Assembly (NCBI GenBank): GCA_035403355.1
Contig: DAONFA010000019.1
Coordinates: forward strand, 1 to 42,867
Direction of reading: 5' to 3'
Source of the DNA: Candidatus Cloacimonas sp.
GTDB lineage: Bacteria > Cloacimonadota > Cloacimonadia > Cloacimonadales > Cloacimonadaceae
DNA length: 42,867 nucleotides
In this document: one piece after another, positions 8,423-14,987 of the stretch
Position numbering within the stretch: position 1 is the stretch's first letter
Layout of the letters: every line of letters starts with the position of its first letter
Translations under genes and position numbers: made by a program
The notes under the pieces: generated by a model
Databases searched by the model: none
Told to the model about the DNA's origin: nothing
What the model saw: only the letters and a program-made list of their open reading frames with translations

Positions 8423-8995
8423 TTATTCAGTCGGCATTTGGCGAACAAGTTGATGAGTTCTATCGCCTTTTGCTCTAGACATCAGCGTTAAGCCAGATAG
8501 TTTGACTTTGAGCGTGCTTTCCTTGTCTTTGTTGAATGGGATTTCTGTATCATTATCAACATAACCAGCATACAAGCAAGCAATCAAATATCCGCCGTCA
8601 TCTTGTTCGGAAACAAGAGTGATAACTTTGGTAGCCACTACCGGATCGCCTCCGCCCGTGATTGTCGTTTTATTTGGGGTTGAAACTTCGTCAATGGTCA
8701 AAACACCGCCATTCATTACATTGATCATTTTTTCAAGATCAATTTCCTTCATTTCAAACTCGATTGAAGGTTCTTCGAATGTCTTTTTGACTTTGACATT
8801 TCCTAGTGCTTGCTGTGCGCTTACTTTAACTAGATTTTGTGCAACTTTAAATAATGCATCTCCTTCTGTAAAGCCGACATTCGTTCCGCCGGTTGAAGGA
8901 ACGCCTGCGGTAACAGAAACAGCTTCACCGCTTGCTGGGAGAGTGCCACCTACATATATTTCAGCAGGTCCTATGTGCAATGCTTCTGGATCCAT
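8423..8995 (-). CDS. Major tail tube protein
   Basis: A 190-aa β-rich protein (GPAEIYVGGTLPASGEAVS at the N-terminus, SIEFEMKEIDLEKMINVMNGG in the middle, ESTLKVKLSGLTLM near the end), the pattern of siphophage tube subunits that stack as hexamer rings. It lies between the connector genes and the tail chaperones. It starts at the ATG at 8995 behind AAGGAG. No Ig-like decoration domain is appended. Confidence 0.85.
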   Translation of the reverse strand: MDPEALHIGPAEIYVGGTLPASGEAVSVTAGVPSTGGTNVGFTEGDALFKVAQNLVKVSAQQALGNVKVKKTFEEPSIEFEMKEIDLEKMINVMNGGVLTIDEVSTPNKTTITGGGDPVVATKVITLVSEQDDGGYLIACLYAGYVDNDTEIPFNKDKESTLKVKLSGLTLMSRAKGDRTHQLVRQMPTE

Positions 8996-8999
8996 TTTT

Positions 9000-9191
9000 T
9001 TAATTCTCCTTAGTTAGTTTTATTAAATCTCTTTTCTTGATTTTATTATAGACCTTTTCGGACATTTCTGCCACATAGCCGTTTTCTTTATTGAATGTTG
9101 TCGGCTGTGAAGGATCACCGCAAATATATATGTGAGCCGGTCCCACATACTTTACGAGTATATTTTCTTCGATGATTTTTCTTTTAGCCAT
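9000..9191 (-). CDS. Small tail-region protein, unknown
   Basis: A 63-aa basic protein that ends 4 bases before the tail tube gene. The segment KYVGPAHIYICGDPSQ resembles the opening of the tube protein itself (HIGPAEIYVGG), which suggests either a short paralogue or a fragment of an N-terminal tube domain. It is preceded by AGGTTC. No function can be assigned from the sequence. Confidence 0.7.
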   Translation of the reverse strand: MAKRKIIEENILVKYVGPAHIYICGDPSQPTTFNKENGYVAEMSEKVYNKIKKRDLIKLTKEN

Positions 9192-9222
9192 TTAAGAACC
9201 TCCATAAAATTATAGCATTGTT

Positions 9223-9669
9223 TTATTTAATTCGTGCAACCACACTATATCTTATAATAGTGTGCCATATTCCGGTTTCATTATCTCTCGCAGGCGGTTG
9301 AGTTACGCCTTCTTTTTGTGCTTGACCTGAAAATAGCAACCCGTCATATTCGATTTTAACGCCTTCTAATCTTTCGAGAATTAGTTGTTCTATTTCACCG
9401 GTTTCAAGCGATGTGCTTGAATTTGAGAAGATATTTACATCAAAATATGTTGATGCTTTGCTTTTTCCCGCCATTTTTAGAACTTGTTGCGGGTGATAAA
9501 TCTTTTCGGCGCTTGTCCCGATGCCTATACGAGGATAACTGACTTCATTAAGATTGAATGATTGATTTTCAAAAACTCCGTTGGGCGCTTCAACTGTGTA
9601 ACCCAACTTTGTCATAAGCGCCGTATCTTTGCGCAAGTGATCAATTATTGCCATTATTATTTGAATCAT
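9223..9669 (-). CDS. Tail terminator-like protein
   Basis: A 148-aa protein placed between the gp10-like gene and the tube gene, where tail terminators that stop tube polymerisation are encoded. Mixed α/β composition with a late strand pair (GIWHTIIRYSVVARI) fits this fold. It starts at 9669, overlapping the upstream stop as ATGA; a second Met at residue 6 is possible. Assignment is mainly by synteny. Confidence 0.65.
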   Translation of the reverse strand: MIQIIMAIIDHLRKDTALMTKLGYTVEAPNGVFENQSFNLNEVSYPRIGIGTSAEKIYHPQQVLKMAGKSKASTYFDVNIFSNSSTSLETGEIEQLILERLEGVKIEYDGLLFSGQAQKEGVTQPPARDNETGIWHTIIRYSVVARIK

Positions 9670-10148
9670 TTTTTGCTTTCTACCTCGTCACTAGCTTTTT
9701 TATAATAGTCACGATATTTATCAAGCGCTTCGTCAATGCCTTCAATAAGCGCCGGAAATAAATATGGATGTGGCGGTTGATACCTAGCCGGAATGTTTGC
9801 ACTTTTTCCGAAAAAATTTCCTTTGCCGTCAGCGAGGACTTTTCTTGTCCTGACTTTTACTGTGTGGGCTTTTATTGTTCCGCCCAATTCCTGAATCGCT
9901 GAATATGGAAGGTTTGAGCCGTAAGTGCCGATAATCGTGTCGCCGTCCCTTTTTATTATTTGATTGTTAGGGTCAAGAACATCTCTGCGGAGTGCGCCGG
10001 TTTTATATCTTGCTTTTTTACTCGCCCTTTTCGCAAGCATCGAAATATTTTCTTTCGTTGCCTTCGCATTCCAATATCGCAAAATCTCAATAGCGCTTCG
10101 GGCGCTTTCCGCAATATCCTTGAATCCTTTTATTTCTATTCCTACCAT
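9666..10148 (-). CDS. HK97 gp10-like head-tail/neck protein
   Basis: A 160-aa protein with the hallmarks of the HK97 gp10 family: YKTGALRRDV in the middle, YSAIQELGG, and a C-terminal PPHPYLFPALIEG. These proteins complete the neck where head and tail join. The ATG at 10148 was chosen over an upstream start at 10172 because it follows AGGGGC and overlaps the preceding stop as TAATG. Confidence 0.87.
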   Translation of the reverse strand: MVGIEIKGFKDIAESARSAIEILRYWNAKATKENISMLAKRASKKARYKTGALRRDVLDPNNQIIKRDGDTIIGTYGSNLPYSAIQELGGTIKAHTVKVRTRKVLADGKGNFFGKSANIPARYQPPHPYLFPALIEGIDEALDKYRDYYKKASDEVESKK

Positions 10149-10489
10149 TATTGCCCCTGTGTTTTCACGCAATCAACCTCGATGTGATGTTCCTGAATGC
10201 CCGCAAACGCTTGATTGACTGTCTTAATGAGGAAATGGTCAGTCCCGACAGTAAAACGATTCTGTGCGGCAATGTAGGGGTGATCTGATAGCTTTCCAAT
10301 GACATAAATGCGTGAATTTACAACCGATTCCTGACCTTGCGGTTTATATTGTTCTGTTGCGCTCAACTGCCTAATTCTGCCTCGCAATGTTTCTTTCAAT
10401 TGCCATTCACTAACAGAATTCGAAAGTCCGTCAAAAGAACTTATCGGTATTTCTAATTGCAATGATGTTGTCATTAAGCCGTCTAGCAT
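10148..10489 (-). CDS. Head closure / head-tail joining protein
   Basis: A 113-aa protein with β-rich composition (WQLKETLRGRIRQLSATEQYK, SRIYVIGKLSD) resembling the SPP1 gp16/HK97 gp7 closure family that seals the portal channel. It starts with a TAATG overlap to the adaptor gene and ends with QGQ, because the next gene's Shine-Dalgarno (CAGGGGCAATAATG) is built into its last codons. Confidence 0.8.
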   Translation of the reverse strand: MLDGLMTTSLQLEIPISSFDGLSNSVSEWQLKETLRGRIRQLSATEQYKPQGQESVVNSRIYVIGKLSDHPYIAAQNRFTVGTDHFLIKTVNQAFAGIQEHHIEVDCVKTQGQ

Positions 10490-10938
10490 TATGCTTCTTC
10501 CTCGAGTTCAGCAAGTCGAGTAGGTCCGCTTGCCGACATAATCGGAGGCGGTTCGATTTCGTAACCTGTTATTGAGCTGATACTCGAATTGTATTCTGAT
10601 AATAGTTCTTTTTTCTTGCTCGCCCAATCATTTATATCAAAATTGGTGTAACTGTAATCAATAATATTCTCGCTTTTGACCAATTTTTGCACCAAAGGAA
10701 GCAACAAATATGAAGTCAGGGCAATCGTTGCGACTTTCAAGAACAAAAGATCATCGCTATCAGCCGTTTTAATTGCTTCGTAGTTTGTTACTCTTTTTTT
10801 GATTAGGGCTTCCGCTTTTTGGAGATACGATAATTTTTCGATTATTTCATCGGTAATAATATCGTCTGATACATTTCCAAGGCGCTGTCTGATCTCTTCG
10901 TAAAGATTAGTATCAATTATTGCGGGAGTAAAACTCAT
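10489..10938 (-). CDS. Head-tail adaptor (gp6/gp15-like connector)
   Basis: A 149-aa, mainly helical protein (ITDEIIEKLSYLQKAEALIKKRV), as expected for the ring that docks under the portal. It starts at ATG 10938 behind AAGGAG, follows the capsid-linked genes and is coupled to the closure gene. Synteny and helical pattern support the call; there is no single diagnostic motif. Confidence 0.8.
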   Translation of the reverse strand: MSFTPAIIDTNLYEEIRQRLGNVSDDIITDEIIEKLSYLQKAEALIKKRVTNYEAIKTADSDDLLFLKVATIALTSYLLLPLVQKLVKSENIIDYSYTNFDINDWASKKKELLSEYNSSISSITGYEIEPPPIMSASGPTRLAELEEEA

Positions 10939-10953
10939 AATACTCCTTTTTAT

Positions 10954-11436
10954 TTATTCTAAAGTTGGAATTTCGTCAACGGCAGGCAATTCATCACCGG
11001 CGTTCTCTGCCATATTTTCTTCTGCGACCTTATTCATCTCTGCTTCTTCGGTTTTGAGCGCTTCTGTTCTAGCTTGCTCAATTGCGGCGATTAACTTTGG
11101 CTTATTGCCGTAATCTTTTGGAATTAATTTTAAACCGATTGCGATTTGCTCAAGTTCCGGTCTTTTCATCTCGATCAATAGCTTTTCAGTTTTTGGTTCA
11201 ATAACTTCTTCTTTTTCTTTCGGCTCTTCCACTTTTTCAACTTCTCCAACGATAACAATGCGACCTTTTTCAATCGCTTTTTTAATCTCAAAATTGTGTG
11301 CTACAACAAGTTCCTTGTCGCCTGTCAATCTTACGCAACCTCTCTTATTAAGAGAATTGTTTGCTTCTTTATGCTCTGGATTTTCAGCCCAAAACATTTC
11401 TTTCGGGTTAGCTAACTTGATTTTTACTTTCTCCAT
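10954..11436 (-). CDS. Capsid-region protein with SAP/HeH-like C-terminal motif
   Basis: A 160-aa protein of unknown function. The N-terminal 70 residues look like a small β-domain (VKIKLANPKEMFWAENP), followed by a Glu/Lys-rich linker. A short helical unit (LEQIAIGLKLIPKDYGNKPKLIAAIE) then resembles HeH/SAP/Rho-N type nucleic-acid-binding helices seen in phage head-connector genes, and an acidic tail ends the protein. It starts behind AAGGAG directly after the capsid terminator. Confidence 0.7.
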   Translation of the reverse strand: MEKVKIKLANPKEMFWAENPEHKEANNSLNKRGCVRLTGDKELVVAHNFEIKKAIEKGRIVIVGEVEKVEEPKEKEEVIEPKTEKLLIEMKRPELEQIAIGLKLIPKDYGNKPKLIAAIEQARTEALKTEEAEMNKVAEENMAENAGDELPAVDEIPTLE

Positions 11437-11510
11437 TTTTGACTCCTTGTTTTAACAATTTTTTAATAGTCCTTGCTACTTTATATTTTAATATTATACT
11501 TTTTCAAAAC

Positions 11511-11542
11511 AAAAAGCGAGTAACCGAAGCCACCCGCTTTTT
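11511..11542 (-). terminator. Intrinsic terminator after the capsid gene
   Basis: On the minus strand a 14-bp stem (AAAAAGCGGGTGGC with GTTACTCGCTTTTT, including G·T wobbles) closes a TTCG tetraloop and is followed by T-rich sequence. The wobble pairs become A·C mismatches on the plus strand, so the element works for minus-strand transcripts. It separates the highly expressed capsid gene from the connector/tail genes. Confidence 0.92.
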
Positions 11543-11566
11543 TATTTATTTGAAAAGATTGATTCT

Positions 11567-12685
11567 TTAGTTTGCTAGATCAAGTATTCTGGTAGCTTCG
11601 TTATACAACTTAGCGTAGCCGTTTACTTCGGTCAAAACGATTTCATTGAATTGAGAACTGATGATCTTATCTGTTTCTGTGATATTAGCACCGATCTCGG
11701 TTACTTCTTCAAGAGCAAATCGCTTGTCGCAAGCTGCTAAGGTGTCATCAGGAGCGCCGTTTAACAAGACCAATCTAACAGTTGTGAAAACGCCTTGTGC
11801 AAGCTGAACCTGCATTGGAGCGCCACCAACATACTGCGCTAGAGCCATCATCGGGTCAATGCCTGGGAATTGCATTGTCATTATCTGCAATAATGCTTCC
11901 TTGTTACCTACGACAGTTGTTCCCTGATATGGATAGAAGTTCATCAAGAAGCTAATCCAAGCTTTGTATGTCAATGAGCCGTTAGATGCGCTGTCAAGAT
12001 CAGAAAGTTTGTCAACTGTAGCTGCATTGTCATTTCCGTCACCATTTATAAGAACGCTAACCGCTGCCGAACCCTTGTCTAGAGAAGTTTGAAGACCAAT
12101 CATAGCCAAGTGAACACGAAGCAGATCAATTCTTACTCGGCGCAATGCCTCGTAGGTTGCCTTAATTCTGATACCGAACTTGTTTAGATTGATAGCGTTT
12201 TCGCTAGTTTTCAAGATTGCGGTTGGAACTTCTGAACCTTCTGCAACTCTCTTCATTCTAAACTTGGTTACATCGGACATATCAAGATAAATTGATTTGT
12301 AAACAGTAGCATCAATAGGAGTTCGGGCTGCGATCAATTCTCCGGTGATATCCTGCTCAACTCTTGCAGCTCTCATTTCCCTGTTCAAAAACTCTGGAAA
12401 TAGGAACTGTGATTGAGGTTGATCTGATGCATAAAAGTTTTCAATCTTATCTGCAAAGATCCCTTTTTCAGGAATTGATTTTGTCCTGATGCCACGAACA
12501 GCAAGTTGTCTCTCAAAAGCATCAAGTGAATCGGCTTCGTCCGAAGGATCAATCGTTTCCAAATGAGCTGATAGGGAACGACCTTCCTTGAAAGCATCCT
12601 TGTAGAGATCAAGCCCTAATTCGACTTTTTTTGTTCTCTCTTCAAGTTCTTTTCTGGTATAAACTCTTTTATTCTTTTCGTTCAT
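11567..12685 (-). CDS. Major capsid protein (HK97 fold)
   Basis: A 372-aa protein. The N-terminal 70 residues are charged and may act as a scaffold-like delta region. The rest has an E-loop-like stretch, a long spine-helix region (FGIRIKATYEALRRVRIDLLR), and a C-terminal half with VVGNKEALLQIMTMQFPGID and RFALEEVTEIGANITETDK of P- and A-domain type. It lies between the decoration protein and a strong terminator, the usual place for the most abundant structural gene. Start ATG 12685, with TAGGA 11 bases upstream. Confidence 0.9.
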   Translation of the reverse strand: MNEKNKRVYTRKELEERTKKVELGLDLYKDAFKEGRSLSAHLETIDPSDEADSLDAFERQLAVRGIRTKSIPEKGIFADKIENFYASDQPQSQFLFPEFLNREMRAARVEQDITGELIAARTPIDATVYKSIYLDMSDVTKFRMKRVAEGSEVPTAILKTSENAINLNKFGIRIKATYEALRRVRIDLLRVHLAMIGLQTSLDKGSAAVSVLINGDGNDNAATVDKLSDLDSASNGSLTYKAWISFLMNFYPYQGTTVVGNKEALLQIMTMQFPGIDPMMALAQYVGGAPMQVQLAQGVFTTVRLVLLNGAPDDTLAACDKRFALEEVTEIGANITETDKIISSQFNEIVLTEVNGYAKLYNEATRILDLAN

Positions 12686-12717
12686 TGTAGTTTAATCCTA
12701 TTTTTTATATTAGTTGA

Positions 12718-13110
12718 TTATAATTTGAAAGTAACCAATTTATTTGTAGTGTCGACCGAAACTACAATGTTTGTGCTGACGTTGTTGCTTGTTGCGATTT
12801 GAACTTTTCCGTCACCATCGCATTCAACTGATTCGCCAAGCGTAGGAGCTGAACCGCTATACTCGATTGTCAAGTAACCAGCATCAGCTACGGAAACAAT
12901 CCCGTCGCTTTCATACTTTTTAACTTGACCAACTAACTTATCACCTGCATCACCTTTTCCAACAGTTGCATTGTCAACCATTGTAACGGCTGCGCCGGTG
13001 TTGCTATCTCCGCCGGTTGGGGCGTCATTTGCTGTTAAACCAGTAGATTTGAAGCTTGTTAAATGGAGACCAATTTCTTCAAATGATACTTCTGCTCTTG
13101 GATCGCTCAT
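12718..13110 (-). CDS. Capsid decoration/stabilisation-like protein
   Basis: A 130-aa β-rich, Gly/Ala/Asp-rich protein without cysteine clusters (one Cys). Size, composition (DAGDKLVGQVKKYESDGIVSV) and position between protease-scaffold and capsid fit head decoration proteins of the gpD/DUF2190 sort. It starts behind AAGGAG. Confidence 0.7.
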   Translation of the reverse strand: MSDPRAEVSFEEIGLHLTSFKSTGLTANDAPTGGDSNTGAAVTMVDNATVGKGDAGDKLVGQVKKYESDGIVSVADAGYLTIEYSGSAPTLGESVECDGDGKVQIATSNNVSTNIVVSVDTTNKLVTFKL

Positions 13111-13146
13111 TTTAGTTTCTCCTTAGATTATTAGATTTGTTAAATT

Positions 13147-13173
13147 TATTGTAACACTTTTTATTTTACAATA
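13147..13173 (-). repeat. Inverted repeat directly after a stop codon
   Basis: TATTGTAA (13147-13154) and TTACAATA (13166-13173) form an 8-bp perfect stem with an 11-nt loop, immediately behind the stop of the protease-scaffold gene. The arms are the same words as in the repeat at 1085-1114, which also abuts a stop codon. It may be a weak terminator, a processing site or a protein-binding operator. Confidence 0.55.
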
Positions 13174-13668
13174 CTATTTATATTCTTCGGCTGGAACAAT
13201 TTTTTCGCCTTCTTTGTCTTCCTTGCCTTCATCACCTTCTGCGCCTTCATTGGCTTTGTCGGGATCGGTATCGGTTGTGTCCTTGTCTACTTCATTATTC
13301 TTTTTTCCGAATAATTTTTCAACAATGGTATTGTATTGTGCTTTGTGAGCTTTTATCACATCTATTGTAGCACTTTCGAAAAAGTTTTGCATAGTTTCTT
13401 TATCAAAACCTTTTCCCATAGCTCGGACACCTTCTGCAAGAGTGCTTTCGATAAGATCAGCTTTGTATTGATCGCCAATTTTTGCTCTTTCTTCCTTAGC
13501 GATGTTTTCAGCTTCAAGAGTTTTTACAGCGTTACCCAAAACTTCAAGTGCTTTTTCAGCGCCGTCTTCATCTTGTAATTTTTCGACTTCCTCGCCGATA
13601 GAGTTCTTTACAGTATCGGATATGCCTTCAACGGCTAAGAAGTTTTTGAGGATTTCTTTTGCTTTCAT
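13174..13668 (-). CDS. Possible internally initiated scaffold protein
   Basis: In-frame ATG at codon 263 of the protease-scaffold gene, preceded by AAAGGAG about 11 bases upstream. The product (164 aa) would be exactly the helical scaffold part without the protease. Nested protease/scaffold translation is well established for lambda and relatives; here it is inferred only from the start signal. Confidence 0.45.
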   Translation of the reverse strand: MKAKEILKNFLAVEGISDTVKNSIGEEVEKLQDEDGAEKALEVLGNAVKTLEAENIAKEERAKIGDQYKADLIESTLAEGVRAMGKGFDKETMQNFFESATIDVIKAHKAQYNTIVEKLFGKKNNEVDKDTTDTDPDKANEGAEGDEGKEDKEGEKIVPAEEYK

Positions 13669-14454
13669 CTCTTTTTCTTCTCCTTTATTATTTTGTTCTA
13701 TCTTTATATTAGCACGCAAATTTTTATTTAGCGAATTCACTTGTGCCGATGATAATTTTCCTGATTTGAATAGGTTTAATGCTTTGTCAATGATCGCTTC
13801 TGGTGTAGCTCCAGTATAGCACAATGTGCCTTCAATAACATCTCCGTCTTCAACCCAAGCATATGCAGTTTGTCCGTCATAAGTTGCTCCGATGACGTGT
13901 TCACATTCAACGCCTACCGCTCGGCTGAACCAACCTGGCACCATAGCGCCACCGCATATTGAGCAAGTGTAACCGCCGGCAATAAATCCTATTGACATAT
14001 CCTTTTGCACGCCGGTTTCAATTTTTCGGATAACTACATCGCCGGAAATGATTTCATTGCTGTCGCCTCTGACAATATATGATCTGATCTTCAAGCGATT
14101 AACGCCTGAATCGTCCCTGATAACATCACCTTTGAATATTCTCCCCATTGGAAATAATTCTTCAATGTGATGAACCATAAGAGGAATGCCTTGACGATTG
14201 ATCTTATCAGCGTAATTCTGCAAGCTCTCGATGGTCATTCTCGTATAGTAATAGTCAATGTTGCTGTTTGAAAGTTCTGCTTCAAAAATAAATACATCTT
14301 CGGCGGTCAACTTTATTGCGCCTTCGGGCTGTTGCGCATTGATTGCCTTGATGTCTGATTCAATAGTTCCGTTGTCGCCTTGAAAAGCAATGTTCGTGAT
14401 ATTACATTGAACATTACCCATCAATTTATTCATTGTTTTTTGAAAGTTTTTCAT
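13174..14454 (-). CDS. Prohead protease fused to scaffold
   Basis: A 426-aa protein. Residues about 1-200 are a prohead serine protease with candidate catalytic His95/His96 (GIPLMVHHIEELFPMGRI) and Ser154 (KDMSIGF). An added Cys cluster (C164, C167, C184) suggests a bound metal inside the protease. Residues about 263-390 are helical and Glu/Lys-rich like scaffold proteins, and a repetitive acidic tail ends in AEEYK. An internal ATG at 13668 follows AAAGGAG and could yield a separate 164-aa scaffold, as in lambda C/Nu3. Confidence 0.88.
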   Translation of the reverse strand: MKNFQKTMNKLMGNVQCNITNIAFQGDNGTIESDIKAINAQQPEGAIKLTAEDVFIFEAELSNSNIDYYYTRMTIESLQNYADKINRQGIPLMVHHIEELFPMGRIFKGDVIRDDSGVNRLKIRSYIVRGDSNEIISGDVVIRKIETGVQKDMSIGFIAGGYTCSICGGAMVPGWFSRAVGVECEHVIGATYDGQTAYAWVEDGDVIEGTLCYTGATPEAIIDKALNLFKSGKLSSAQVNSLNKNLRANIKIEQNNKGEEKEMKAKEILKNFLAVEGISDTVKNSIGEEVEKLQDEDGAEKALEVLGNAVKTLEAENIAKEERAKIGDQYKADLIESTLAEGVRAMGKGFDKETMQNFFESATIDVIKAHKAQYNTIVEKLFGKKNNEVDKDTTDTDPDKANEGAEGDEGKEDKEGEKIVPAEEYK

Positions 14455-14499
14455 ATGCTCCTTTTATTTTAGCACATATTTAATAAATGTTGGCAAATC

Positions 14500-14844
14500 T
14501 TACATTCTGATCTCGTAATCCCGAAGCATTTGAGTATTTTTCAACCGCATTTTAGGGCTTAACCGGTGGCAATTAGGACAAGCCCCGTCATCAATTGGAG
14601 TTCCGCACTTTGCACAAACGGGACCTATTTTAGCCGTTACTTCTTCACTGCTTTTTTTGGTCATAATAAAGTCGCTTCCATTGTTTTTTAATTCATACCA
14701 ATTATTACAATCTCCGCACTTCAATAATAGCGGACTGTCTGAAAAAATTAAATATCGGCGCTTTTTAATAAGAATATAGCCGTTCCTGATTTCCGCAAGA
14801 ACGGGGTAATGATCGCAACCGCATCTAAAAATTTTATTTATCAT
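14500..14844 (-). CDS. Double zinc-ribbon protein
   Basis: A 114-aa protein with three cysteine clusters: CGC near the N-terminus, CGDC in the middle (residues 43-46), and CAKCGTPIDDGACPNCH near the C-terminus. This suggests one or two structural zinc sites and a nucleic-acid or protein adaptor role. It starts as ATGA with the preceding 48-aa gene. Its place between portal and protease is a common site for small late-gene regulators, but the function is not known. Confidence 0.8.
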   Translation of the reverse strand: MINKIFRCGCDHYPVLAEIRNGYILIKKRRYLIFSDSPLLLKCGDCNNWYELKNNGSDFIMTKKSSEEVTAKIGPVCAKCGTPIDDGACPNCHRLSPKMRLKNTQMLRDYEIRM

Positions 14845-14987
14845 TTTTTGTATGAATACATTCCTTTGCAGGGAATGAATTGAAGATTATGACTTTTATT
14901 TAGCTTCTCACCGCACTCATCGCAATAAACAAAGTTCTGTTTTCTTCGTTCTGCGCATCGTTTACATTTTTTCTTTTCTTCTGCCAT
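14841..14987 (-). CDS. 48-aa zinc-ribbon protein
   Basis: A small ORF with CKRC (residues 8-11) and CDEC (22-25), a compact zinc-knuckle pattern, plus an Arg/Lys-rich N-terminus. The start ATG overlaps the portal gene stop as TAATG behind AGGGGC, and the stop overlaps the next start as ATGA, so it sits tightly in the operon. Function unknown; nucleic-acid binding is plausible. Confidence 0.8.
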   Translation of the reverse strand: MAEEKKKCKRCAERRKQNFVYCDECGEKLNKSHNLQFIPCKGMYSYKK

